From assembly GCF_000971965.1 (NCBI RefSeq), contig NZ_LAQP01000017.1, positions 62,001 through 126,000 of the forward strand: 64,000 nt of DNA. Reading direction: 5' to 3'. Position 1 is the stretch's first letter; every line of letters begins with the position of its first letter. The notes beneath the pieces are model-generated. The model searched no databases, was not told where the DNA came from, and saw nothing but the letters and a program-made list of their open reading frames with translations. This DNA is from Paenibacillus wulumuqiensis. GTDB taxonomy: Bacteria; Bacillota; Bacilli; Paenibacillales; Paenibacillaceae. Shown here one piece after another: positions 8,414 through 16,618 of this stretch. The position numbers and the translations under genes are program-made.

Positions 8414-9181
8414 TCAGGATGCCGAACCTCCCTGATCCAGCGGGATGCCGGCCTGACGGAACTGCTCTGCCTGCTCCGCCGACAGTCCGCTGTCCGTAAT
8501 AATGCTGTCGAGTTCATGACAACCTGCAAACGTCCAGAGGGCAAACTGCCCGAATTTCTGATGATCGATCACGCCGTAGACATGCTGTGCCGTCTCCACG
8601 AGTGCTTTTTTGAAAGGAACCAGATCGCCGGTATAAATGGACAATCCGAACTCCGGATGCAAGGCTGTAGACGAGACAAATGCCTTGTGAATATTCAGTC
8701 CGCGCACATATTCAATCGCCTGGCTGCTGACCAGCATATTGCGGTTGCGCTCCCCGCCCGGAACGACTAGCCGGATCTGTTCACGCTTGGCCAGTTCGCT
8801 GAGGATAAACAGATCATTGGTCACCACCGTCAGCGGCATCGCCGGCAGGCGGCGGGCAATCTCCAGTGTGGTGCTGCCGCCATCCAGCGCGATAATGTCA
8901 TTGGGCTGAATATAATGCAGCGCCCGTTCGGCGATCTCGGCCTTTTCCGGCATATGCTTGGTGTTGATTCCCTGGCCGGACAGAATACCGTATTGATCGT
9001 TCTGAGCCAGTACGGCGCCTCCATGTACCCGGACCAGCAGGCCCATTTCTTCCAGCTTGGCGAGATCCTCGCGGATCGTCTTGCCGGTTACATTCAATGT
9101 ATCGCTAAGTTCGCCTACCGTAATCTCCTGGCTGGCGATCAGTATTTCCATAATGCGTTCATGCCGCTTGAGTGCGCTCAT
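8414..9181 (-). CDS. DeoR-family transcriptional regulator of the kdu cluster
   Basis: 255 residues: an N-terminal DeoR helix-turn-helix (EITVGELSDTLNVTGKTIRE, residues about 19-38) followed by the DeoR/GlpR sensor domain with ALDGGSTTLEIARRLP, which binds a phosphorylated sugar. Start ATG 9181 (MSALKRHERI) is preceded by GGGGG; the longer frame to 9289 has an un-DeoR-like extension. It lies between kduI and kduD, so it most likely represses this operon, probably through the repeats at 10269-10317. Confidence 0.9.
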   Translation of the reverse strand: MSALKRHERIMEILIASQEITVGELSDTLNVTGKTIREDLAKLEEMGLLVRVHGGAVLAQNDQYGILSGQGINTKHMPEKAEIAERALHYIQPNDIIALDGGSTTLEIARRLPAMPLTVVTNDLFILSELAKREQIRLVVPGGERNRNMLVSSQAIEYVRGLNIHKAFVSSTALHPEFGLSIYTGDLVPFKKALVETAQHVYGVIDHQKFGQFALWTFAGCHELDSIITDSGLSAEQAEQFRQAGIPLDQGGSAS

Positions 9182-9315
9182 CCTAACCCCCGTCCCTTCC
9201 AGTCTGAACCGTATCCGTCGCTGCTCCTGTCCTTCTCGCTCATGAGTCGAGTCTGAGGGCAGAACGCACAACGGATACGGCATGTTCATTCATGTGCACT
9301 GGAATGGTTTTGGGT

Positions 9316-10146
9316 TTATTTTAAATCTTTCATGGCTACTGCGTCCATATCATCGAACGTCTGGTTCTCCCCGGCCATCGCCCAGCAGAACGTATAATTG
9401 CTCGTACCCACACCACTGTGGATCGACCAGCTCGGAGAAATGGCTACCTGACCGTCACGCACGACCAGATGCTTGGTCTCCTGCGGCTCACCCATAAAGT
9501 GGAATACAACCGCATCTTCCGGCAGGTTAAAGTACAGATATACTTCCGAGCGGCGGTTATGCGTATGCGAAGGCATGGTGTTCCACATATTGCCCGGCTC
9601 CAGCTCGGTAATGCCCATTACGAGCTGACAGCTCTGAATACCGCCCTGATGGATATATTTATAGATGGTACGTTCATTCGATGTCTTGATATCGCCGAGA
9701 TGGCTGGGTGTAGCGTCTTCTTTCGTTGCTTTAGTCGTCGGATAGGCTTTGTGCGCAGGCGTGGAGACAAAGTAGAATTTGGCCGGTTCGCTGCCGCTGC
9801 CGGCGAAGCTGACTTCCTTCGTTCCAAGTGATACGTACAGACATTCAAATGCGCCCAGTTCGTACTTTTCCCCATCGGCAGTTACTGTGCCGGGAGCACC
9901 GATATTGATAATGCCGATCTCACGACGTTCCAGGAAAAAGTCGGTACCGATATCCTTGAGATTGACTTCCAGCTTGATCTCTTTGGAAGCCGGAACCGCT
10001 GAACCGACAATATAACGGTCTACATGGCTGTAAACGGTTACAAGTTGATCCGGTGCAAACAGGCTCTCAATCAAAAACTCCTCGCGCAGACGGGCAGTAT
10101 CAAACGTTTTGACATCATTCGGGTGGGAGACGTAACGGTTTTCCAT
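9316..10146 (-). CDS. kduI: 5-dehydro-4-deoxy-D-glucuronate isomerase
   Basis: Isomerises 5-keto-4-deoxyuronate (DKI) to 2,5-diketo-3-deoxygluconate, the step before KduD. The cupin-fold protein has 276 residues, the family length. The zinc ligands are visible as SHTHNRRSEVYLYF (two His and a Glu) and a later His in SWSIHSGVG. ATG 10146 (MENRYVSHP) is set nine bases after AGAGG; ATG 10155 would sit directly on that site. First gene of the leftward cluster. Confidence 0.95.
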   Translation of the reverse strand: MENRYVSHPNDVKTFDTARLREEFLIESLFAPDQLVTVYSHVDRYIVGSAVPASKEIKLEVNLKDIGTDFFLERREIGIINIGAPGTVTADGEKYELGAFECLYVSLGTKEVSFAGSGSEPAKFYFVSTPAHKAYPTTKATKEDATPSHLGDIKTSNERTIYKYIHQGGIQSCQLVMGITELEPGNMWNTMPSHTHNRRSEVYLYFNLPEDAVVFHFMGEPQETKHLVVRDGQVAISPSWSIHSGVGTSNYTFCWAMAGENQTFDDMDAVAMKDLK

Positions 10147-10268
10147 GTGAATCATCCTCTCGGTTTAATGTAGTGGGTAAGGAGGTTGAAGACGAAAAGA
10201 TCAATGGCTGGTGGCTTTTGACGATTAGTCGGTAATCATTGGTTAGTAATTTTTAAATGTTTATATAA

Positions 10269-10317
10269 GTTCATTTTAGTTTATATTGTTCATTTTGTGA
10301 AGAGGATTGTTCATTTT
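10269..10317. promoter_or_regulatory. Three direct repeats upstream of kduI (candidate DeoR operator)
   Basis: GTTCATTTT occurs at 10269-10277, 10288-10296 and 10309-10317, spaced 19 and 21 bases, about two helical turns; a partial copy GTTCATATA is at 10342. Direct repeats are typical DeoR-family operators, and the DeoR gene is next door. The 353-base stretch 10147-10499 holds no gene; it carries this array and the promoters of kduI and of the rightward response regulator. Confidence 0.55.
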
Positions 10318-10499
10318 ATTTCTTTTTTATTCCAGGGAGTTGTTCATATATCCTACATATTCCTGTGGTACGATTGATAAAAATATGTACAAAACCGATA
10401 TATCCATAGAAACCTATTATTCGGAACCAAAAGTTACTTTGGACCAAAATTGTAGTGTTAATATAGACAAACTCATTACACATTAAAGGAGCGTTAACG

Positions 10500-11177
10500 A
10501 TGGTACGTATTCTGATTGCTGATGATGATGCATCCATACTGGAATTGATCCATATGTATTTGACCCGTGAAGGTTATAATGTGCACCGCGCCCGGGATGG
10601 CCGGGAAGCTTTTGATATGCTGAGTGATGGCAAATGGGATCTGATTATCCTCGATGTCATGATGCCGCATATGGATGGTTGGGAGCTGTGCATGGACATT
10701 CGCCGCTATTATGGCGATGTGCCGATCCTGCTCGTTACCGCCAAAGGCGAAGCCGAAGACAAAATCAAGGGATTCCGGCTGGGAACCGATGATTATCTGG
10801 CCAAGCCGTTTGTACCGGAGGAGCTGGTCATGCGGGTAAAAGCACTACTGCGGCGGTACCGTATCTTCGCCGGCGAGTCACTGACGATCGGCAATGTACG
10901 GCTGGATGCGTCCACCAAGGAAGCGGATGTGGGCGGAACTCTCCAGTCCCTGCCCGCCAAAGAATTCGATCTGATCTATACGCTCGCCGGATTCCCCGGA
11001 CAGATCTTCACCCGGGATCAGCTGATCGAGAAGATTTGGGGCCATGACTATGATGGAGATGAGCGGACAGTAGACGTGCATATCAAGCGGCTGCGCGACC
11101 GCTTCTCCGAAGAGAACGGCTTTGTGATCCAGACGATTCGGGGGATCGGTTACCGGATCGAGGTGAAGACGGATTGA
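10500..11177 (+). CDS. OmpR-family response regulator
   Basis: 225 residues. Receiver domain (1-115) with acidic pocket DDD at 8-10, phosphoacceptor Asp 52 in LDVMMP, Thr 80, and Lys 102 in AKPF; winged-helix DNA-binding domain (about 125-225) ending in IQTIRGIGYRIE. The binding site AAAGGAG precedes ATG 10500. The kinase gene starts within its stop codon, so the two are translationally coupled partners. The signal sensed is unknown; the next genes downstream make surface sugar precursors. Confidence 0.93.
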   Translation: MVRILIADDDASILELIHMYLTREGYNVHRARDGREAFDMLSDGKWDLIILDVMMPHMDGWELCMDIRRYYGDVPILLVTAKGEAEDKIKGFRLGTDDYLAKPFVPEELVMRVKALLRRYRIFAGESLTIGNVRLDASTKEADVGGTLQSLPAKEFDLIYTLAGFPGQIFTRDQLIEKIWGHDYDGDERTVDVHIKRLRDRFSEENGFVIQTIRGIGYRIEVKTD

Positions 11178-12787
11178 AAAATATTTACAGTCAGCTCGTC
11201 CTCACCTTTATCCTCGTTATCGTCGCCAGCTTCCTGGTGACCTTGCTGCTGTCGGACTGGGTATTCCAGCGCCAGCAGGTGACCTTTGTGGAAGACCGGA
11301 TTCTGACGGATGCCCGGGCGATGGCGGATATCCAGTCTTCCCTGCCCGAATCGATGATCCAGAAGTATCTGGACAGTCAGGGCGGTCAGCTGCAGATCGT
11401 GGTCATCGGCGAGAACGGAACGGAATACCGCTCGACCGGCGATGGACCGGGCGGTCCGCCAGGGCTGTCCTCCTCCTCTTCGCAAGCGGATGACAGCAGT
11501 CATATATCATCTACGGATGCGTCGGGTACGGATAATAGGCCAGCAGCCGCTGCTACCGCCTTGCAGGACAGCAGCGTATCCTCTGCTTCAGACTCACCAT
11601 CGTCGTCAAGCGTGCCTTCTGCCCGCGCAGGGGCTCGGAAGACCGATCCGGCAGGCCAGTGGGTTATTCCTGCACAGGTGCAGCAGCAGGTGCTGGATGG
11701 TCAGACGTATCACCCGGCCAATTCTCAGGATAACAAGACACCGGGGATACCGAATCTGACTTCTTTTTTTAGTAATAGCAAGCCGGAAAATAAAACACCG
11801 CGCTATGTAGGTGTGCCGTTCGAGCGAAACGGCGAGCGCTATGCCCTCTTCGTCCGTCCATCTCCCGGTCATTTTGTAAATCAGTTCAACAACTGGATGA
11901 TCCTCGTGCTGTCGGTCATGCTGGTCACCGGTGTACTGCTGTTCCTGTTCGCTGCCAGACTGATCGCCCGGCCGATCAACAAGCTGTCCGAAGCGACCCG
12001 GCTCGTCGCCAAGGGTGATTACAGTGTACGTGTCAATCTCAAGCGGCGAGATGAGATCGGTGAACTAGGTACCAATTTTAATCAGATGACGACCCAGCTG
12101 TCCAAGATCGAGGCGATGCGGCAGGAGTTTGTCTCCAATGTATCGCATGAGATTCAGACGCCGCTCACCTCGATCCGCGGATTCGCCGGTGCTCTGCGCG
12201 ACAGTGCCACCGATGAGCAGATTCGGCATCTGCAGATCATCGAGCAGGAAAGCGAACGGCTGTCCAAGCTGAGCAGCAATCTGCTCAAGCTTGCTTCGCT
12301 GGATGTAGTGAAGCTGAATACACGCCTTTTTCGGCTGGATGAACAGATCCGGATGTCCGTCGTCTCCTGTGGACCGATGTGGACCGCCAAGCATATCGAC
12401 CTCTCCGCCGATCTGGACAAAATCCAGTTCACCGGCGATGAGGATCTGCTCAGTCAGGTATGGATGAATCTACTATCCAATGCGATTAAGTTCACCCCGG
12501 AAAAAGGCAATATCTATATCACGCTCACCGAGGATGAACAGTGGATTCAGGTATCGGTACAGGATACCGGCTGCGGGATCACCGAAGAGCATCGTCAGCA
12601 TATTTTCGAACGATTCTACAAAGCGGATACGTCCCGCAACTCCGCCACCGGCGGCAATGGACTCGGACTGTCCATCGTCCACAAAATCGTAGGTCTGCAC
12701 GGCGGCCGTATCGAAGTCGACAGCGCACCTGAGCAGGGCACGATCATGAGAGTGTATTTGCCCCGGGAGATCGGTTCGATATCCTGA
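11174..12787 (+). CDS. Membrane sensor histidine kinase with Ser-rich extracytoplasmic insert
   Basis: 537 residues, TTG start overlapping the regulator stop by four bases. Order: membrane segment 9-27; extracytoplasmic region 28-240 containing a low-complexity Ser/Ala/Pro stretch at about 90-160; membrane segment 241-262; HAMP 263-315; dimerisation/phosphotransfer helix with SHEIQTP (His 325); ATPase with NLLSNAIKF, DTGCGI and GGNGLGLS. Cognate kinase of the preceding regulator. The Ser-rich linker is unusual and may be glycosylated or span the wall; that is inference. Confidence 0.93.
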   Translation: MKNIYSQLVLTFILVIVASFLVTLLLSDWVFQRQQVTFVEDRILTDARAMADIQSSLPESMIQKYLDSQGGQLQIVVIGENGTEYRSTGDGPGGPPGLSSSSSQADDSSHISSTDASGTDNRPAAAATALQDSSVSSASDSPSSSSVPSARAGARKTDPAGQWVIPAQVQQQVLDGQTYHPANSQDNKTPGIPNLTSFFSNSKPENKTPRYVGVPFERNGERYALFVRPSPGHFVNQFNNWMILVLSVMLVTGVLLFLFAARLIARPINKLSEATRLVAKGDYSVRVNLKRRDEIGELGTNFNQMTTQLSKIEAMRQEFVSNVSHEIQTPLTSIRGFAGALRDSATDEQIRHLQIIEQESERLSKLSSNLLKLASLDVVKLNTRLFRLDEQIRMSVVSCGPMWTAKHIDLSADLDKIQFTGDEDLLSQVWMNLLSNAIKFTPEKGNIYITLTEDEQWIQVSVQDTGCGITEEHRQHIFERFYKADTSRNSATGGNGLGLSIVHKIVGLHGGRIEVDSAPEQGTIMRVYLPREIGSIS

Positions 12788-12854
12788 CCGGACAGCCTTA
12801 TGGAGAGAGTCTCAGAATGATTGAAAATCTTCGGAATATGGCTGCTTCTCCCTG

Positions 12855-12879
12855 ATCATCTATGCAGAACATAGATGAT
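12855..12879. repeat. Inverted repeat after the kinase gene
   Basis: ATCATCTATG and CATAGATGAT pair perfectly around CAGAA. Few T residues follow; perhaps a weak first terminator or 3'-end stabiliser. Confidence 0.5.
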
Positions 12880-12929
12880 TTTGAACAGAATAAACAATGA
12901 TTTTCCCGAGTGAAATCTCGGTTTTTCCG

Positions 12930-12970
12930 AGCGGTTATCCCTGGTCAGTACAGGGATAACCGCTTTTTTA
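12930..12970 (+). terminator. Terminator of the two-component operon
   Basis: AGCGGTTATCCCTG and CAGGGATAACCGCT form a perfect 14-pair stem followed by TTTTTT. The 12788-13164 gap (377 bases) holds this, the inverted repeat at 12855 and the upstream region of the glycosyltransferase; no gene seen. Confidence 0.9.
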
Positions 12971-13164
12971 TGTTCCTTTACAGGAATACTCAGCGATCTT
13001 TAAGGCAGCGTTCATTTATTGTTCATATTGCATTGTTATATTTTTTACATAAGCTGCTCATCCTGTTGATGCAATCACTGGAGGAGCTGACAGAATAGAC
13101 GTTTGGGATTGGATCATCATCATGATGGATACCGTTTGTGATTTGTATGAAGGAGGAAATAAAT

Positions 13165-14157
13165 ATGCGATACTCGATTGTCGTCCCGGTGTATAACGAG
13201 GAAGCTGTCGTATTTGAATGCTATCGCCGTCTGACCGAAGTGATGAGACAGACGAGTGACAGCTATGAACTTATTTTTATTAATGATGGAAGCCGGGATC
13301 AGACCTCTTCCATGGTCAGCCAGCTGTGCAGCAGCGATCCTGCGGTCAAACTGATCGACTTTTCCCGCAACTTTGGCCATCAGATTGCGATTACGGCGGG
13401 GATGGATCATGCACAGGGTGATGCGATTGTCGTGATCGATGCGGATCTGCAGGACCCACCCGAACTAATCCTGGAGATGATCGAGAAATGGAAAGAAGGC
13501 TATGATGTCGTCTACGCAACCCGTGCCGAACGAAAAGGCGAGACCGGATTCAAAAAGTGGTCGGCTGCCGCCTTTTACCGGACACTCAACAAGCTGAGCG
13601 ATATCGATATCCCGCTCGATACCGGTGACTTCCGCCTGATCGACCGCAAAGTATGCGAAGCGATGAAGAATCTCAAGGAAACAAACCGGTTCGTCCGCGG
13701 CCTCGTGAGCTGGGTAGGCTTCCGCCAGACGTCCATCTCCTATGTACGCGAAGAGCGCTTTGCCGGAGAAACCAAGTATCCGCTCAAAAAGATGCTCAAG
13801 TTCGCCTCCGATGCACTTGTTGCCTTTTCCCTGAAGCCGCTGCGGCTGGCCAGTATACTCGGCAGTGTGATCTCGCTGTTCAGCTTTATTTACCTGCTGT
13901 TCGTCGTCGGCCAGAAGCTGCTGCATTTCTCCACTACACCGGGCTGGGCCTCGGTGATCGCATGCATCCTGTTCCTAAACGGCATTATGCTGATCATTCT
14001 CGGGGTTCTTGGCGAATATATCGGCCGGATCTATGACGAGGTCAAGCAGCGCCCGCTGTATCTGGTACAGGAGACCAAGAATTTCAGTCAGGAGCAGCAG
14101 CGCCCTGTCAGCGAACAACGTCAGATGATCCAGGAACAGCGCTATGTTGGTTTCTAA
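13165..14157 (+). CDS. GtrB-type polyprenyl-phosphate glycosyltransferase
   Basis: Family 2 glycosyltransferase that loads a sugar (commonly glucose) onto undecaprenyl phosphate at the inner face of the membrane. 330 residues: GT2 core with VPVYNEE, FINDGSRD and the metal site DADLQDPPE (about 90-98), then two membrane helices near 230-255 and 264-290 with GEYIGRIYDEVKQRP, as in GtrB, CsbB and YkoT. ATG 13165 has AAGGAGG upstream. It overlaps the GtrA gene by 14 bases and precedes galU, so UDP-glucose is the likely donor. Confidence 0.9.
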   Translation: MRYSIVVPVYNEEAVVFECYRRLTEVMRQTSDSYELIFINDGSRDQTSSMVSQLCSSDPAVKLIDFSRNFGHQIAITAGMDHAQGDAIVVIDADLQDPPELILEMIEKWKEGYDVVYATRAERKGETGFKKWSAAAFYRTLNKLSDIDIPLDTGDFRLIDRKVCEAMKNLKETNRFVRGLVSWVGFRQTSISYVREERFAGETKYPLKKMLKFASDALVAFSLKPLRLASILGSVISLFSFIYLLFVVGQKLLHFSTTPGWASVIACILFLNGIMLIILGVLGEYIGRIYDEVKQRPLYLVQETKNFSQEQQRPVSEQRQMIQEQRYVGF

Positions 14158-14521
14158 GCTGTTTGCCAGCCAGGCTGTCCGCTTTGCGGCGGTAGGCGTC
14201 TCCAACACGGCGATTGATTTTATCGTGTTTATGCTGCTGCATCAGCTGATCGGTATCGCTCCTGCACAGGTGATCAGCTATGGTGCCGGTACGGCCAACA
14301 GCTATTTCTGGAACCGGCGCTGGACCTTTGCACGGGGCAAAGGCTGGAATATGGGCGAGCTGCTGCGCTTCCTGCTCGTCAATGCTATTGTTGCCGCGAT
14401 CACGACAATGGTAATCAGCCTCCTTTCGGCGTCCATTCCGGTCTGGATCGCCAAAATCACAGTAACGGTTCTCGGTCTGGCTATTAATTTTGGCTTTAGC
14501 AAACTATGGGTATTCCGTTAA
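14144..14521 (+). CDS. GtrA-family membrane protein
   Basis: 125 residues with four predicted membrane helices (about 10-30, 37-55, 72-94, 99-120) and the GtrA features AVGVSNTAIDF near the start and SYFWNRRWTF in the middle. The family is thought to flip or assist polyprenyl-phosphate sugars made by GtrB. It starts inside the end of the glycosyltransferase gene, indicating coupled translation and a working pair. Confidence 0.9.
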   Translation: MLVSKLFASQAVRFAAVGVSNTAIDFIVFMLLHQLIGIAPAQVISYGAGTANSYFWNRRWTFARGKGWNMGELLRFLLVNAIVAAITTMVISLLSASIPVWIAKITVTVLGLAINFGFSKLWVFR

Positions 14522-14530
14522 GCAATACGT

Positions 14531-14564
14531 GGACAGCGACAGAACTTCTCCGCTGTCCCTTTTT
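14531..14564 (+). terminator. Terminator between gtrA-like gene and galU
   Basis: GGACAGCG and CGCTGTCC pair perfectly and are followed by CTTTTT. It would partly or fully separate galU from the upstream genes. Confidence 0.7.
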
Positions 14565-14623
14565 ATACATTCCTGCTCATTCTGGTCATTCCATTTATTC
14601 CAATCCTCAAGGAGGCATTTATC

Positions 14624-15529
14624 ATGAAAGTACGCAAAGCGATTATCCCGGCAGCCGGACTCGGCACACGATTGCTGCCTGCCACCAAGGCACAGCCCAA
14701 AGAAATGCTTCCCATCGTGGACAAGCCTGCTATCCAGTATATTATCGAAGAAGCCGTAGCGAGCGGCATAGAATCCATATTGATCGTCACCGGACGCGGC
14801 AAGCGCTCGATCGAAGATCATTTCGACCACTCCATTGAACTGGAGCTTGATCTCGCCTCCAAAGGCAAAACGGCCCTGCTGGAGCAGGTCAACCGCATTT
14901 CCGAAATGGCCGATATTCACTATATCCGACAGAAAAAGCCTCTTGGACTTGGTCACGCGATCCTCTGTGCACGTCAGTTTGTCGGCAACGAGCCATTTGC
15001 CGTACTTCTTGGTGACGATCTGATTGTACATGAAGAGCCGGGCCTGAAGCAGCTGCTTAATCAAAATGTGTACCCTTCCACCGCCATTGTGGGCGTACAG
15101 CATGTTCCTTATGAACATACAAATAAATACGGCATCGTCGCTCCTGCCACCATCTCCAGTACGCCCTACTCCATCATCCCCGTCAGTAATATTGTAGAAA
15201 AGCCGAATGTGAAAGATGCACCTTCGGATCTCGCAGTGATCGGCCGTTATGTACTGCCGCCGGAGATTTTCGATATTCTCGAAGACACCTTGCCCGGCAA
15301 AGGCGGCGAAATTCAGTTAACCGATGCCATCTCCCGACTGCCGCACCTGGCTGCGCTGGAGATTCAGGGCAACCGCTACGATATTGGCGATCCGCTCGGC
15401 TATGTCAAAGCAACGATCGATTTTGCGTTAAACCGTCCGGAACTGCGCGATGAGATACAGAACTATTTACAGGATAAATATCAACCTGCCTATGTAAATT
15501 CGGTGACTTCTGCGAGTCCGAAACTTTAA
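14624..15529 (+). CDS. galU: UTP-glucose-1-phosphate uridylyltransferase
   Basis: Makes UDP-glucose from UTP and glucose 1-phosphate, for teichoic acid, glycolipid and polysaccharide synthesis. 301 residues with the nucleotidyltransferase motif GLGTRLLPATKAQPKEM near residue 12, LLGDDL around 130, a VEKP motif near 190, and GNRYDIGDPLGYVKA near the end. AAGGAGG precedes the ATG. Only about 100 bases and a hairpin separate it from the GtrB/GtrA genes, whose donor it may supply. Confidence 0.95.
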   Translation: MKVRKAIIPAAGLGTRLLPATKAQPKEMLPIVDKPAIQYIIEEAVASGIESILIVTGRGKRSIEDHFDHSIELELDLASKGKTALLEQVNRISEMADIHYIRQKKPLGLGHAILCARQFVGNEPFAVLLGDDLIVHEEPGLKQLLNQNVYPSTAIVGVQHVPYEHTNKYGIVAPATISSTPYSIIPVSNIVEKPNVKDAPSDLAVIGRYVLPPEIFDILEDTLPGKGGEIQLTDAISRLPHLAALEIQGNRYDIGDPLGYVKATIDFALNRPELRDEIQNYLQDKYQPAYVNSVTSASPKL

Positions 15530-15538
15530 CATAAATAA

Positions 15539-15611
15539 AAAAAGCTCTTCTGCATCGATCCGATTCCCGTTTCTTGCGAAATGGAAATCCGACTTGCAGA
15601 AGAGCTTTTTC
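15539..15611. terminator. Convergent terminator between galU and qoxD
   Basis: AAAAAGCTCTTCTGCA at the left pairs with TGCAGAAGAGCTTTTT at the right, with a second stem inside the loop. A- and T-runs on both sides allow it to end both galU and the leftward qox operon. Confidence 0.9.
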
Positions 15612-15663
15612 GTTGTTCATTACTGCATAATGCTCGTATGAACATTACACGTGATTGATGTGA

Positions 15664-16005
15664 TTAGTAACCTACACCGTTGTAAGCCATGATCCAGACC
15701 GAACCGGATACGACAACCAGAACGATTGCCAGACCGAATATCAGAGCCATTACGTTCCAGCGTGGCTGGTTACCCTGACGTTCGCGTACGTGCATGAAGA
15801 AGAACAACTGAACCGCAAACTGTAACACGGCTGTAATCATAATTACCAGGATCGTAGGGATCTCGGACAGCATATGATTCAGAACCACAACCAGTGGAAT
15901 AATCGTCAAGATAATCGATAGGACGAAACCGATGACGTAAGATTTTACGGAGCCATGTGCATGCGCTTCGTTGTGTCCGTGTGCATGGTTGGAATGATCC
16001 GCCAT
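15664..16005 (-). CDS. qoxD: Quinol oxidase subunit IV
   Basis: Small subunit of the aa3-type menaquinol oxidase. 113 residues, three membrane helices (about 22-42, 49-71, 85-108), COX4-prokaryote/CyoD type with FVLSIILTIIPL and FFFMHVRER. The first 20 residues carry seven His (HSNHAHGHNEAHAHG), which could bind metal. One base separates it from qoxC, so it is the last gene of the operon. Confidence 0.93.
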   Translation of the reverse strand: MADHSNHAHGHNEAHAHGSVKSYVIGFVLSIILTIIPLVVVLNHMLSEIPTILVIMITAVLQFAVQLFFFMHVRERQGNQPRWNVMALIFGLAIVLVVVSGSVWIMAYNGVGY

Positions 16006-16006
16006 T

Positions 16007-16618
16007 TTACATCACCCCCATCAGATAAACGACCGACAGCAGGAAGATCCATACTGCGTCCAAAAAGTGCCAGTACAAGCTGATAACATTAACTTTACCA
16101 CGCGTTACATCATTGATACCACGACGGGACAGTTGGATAATCAAAAGAATCATCCATCCCAGACCCATCGAAACGTGAAGTCCGTGCGTACCTACCAGTG
16201 TAAAGAATGAGGTAGAGAATGCGCTAGTACCAAAGTTGAATCCTTCATGAACCAGGTGTACAAACTCTTGTACCTCAAGGCCGATAAACGCCGCACCCAG
16301 AATGAAAGTAACGATCAGCCAAGCGATCAGCTGTTTTACATTACCTTTGTTCATTGCCAGTACAGCCAGACCACTTGTGAAACTGGATGTTAACAGGATA
16401 AAGGTCTCTGCTATAACACCAGGCATTTCAAAAACTTCATGTGCGCTCGGGCCACCTGCTGTGTTGTTGTGAAGTACCACATACGTAGCAAACAGCGTAC
16501 CGAACAAAACAACGTCCGTGATCAGAAAGATCCAGAATCCGAGCATTTTCAGCTCTTGCGGATCATGGTGACCATGGTCGTGATGACCATGATCATTCTG
16601 TGATACGGCTTGTGCCAT
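16007..16618 (-). CDS. qoxC: Quinol oxidase subunit III
   Basis: 203 residues, five membrane helices, heme-copper oxidase subunit III of the CyoC/QoxC type (FWIFLITDVVLFGTLFATY, LVGTHGLHVSMGLGWM). The N-terminus is strongly His-rich (HGHHDHGHHD, residues 10-19), echoing qoxD. Its ATG overlaps the qoxB stop by one base, giving translational coupling. Confidence 0.95.
   Translation of the reverse strand: MAQAVSQNDHGHHDHGHHDPQELKMLGFWIFLITDVVLFGTLFATYVVLHNNTAGGPSAHEVFEMPGVIAETFILLTSSFTSGLAVLAMNKGNVKQLIAWLIVTFILGAAFIGLEVQEFVHLVHEGFNFGTSAFSTSFFTLVGTHGLHVSMGLGWMILLIIQLSRRGINDVTRGKVNVISLYWHFLDAVWIFLLSVVYLMGVM

Noticed and set aside
12910-13098. 62-codon plus-strand frame after the histidine kinase
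   Set aside because: It spans the intrinsic terminator at 12930-12970 and has no binding site.
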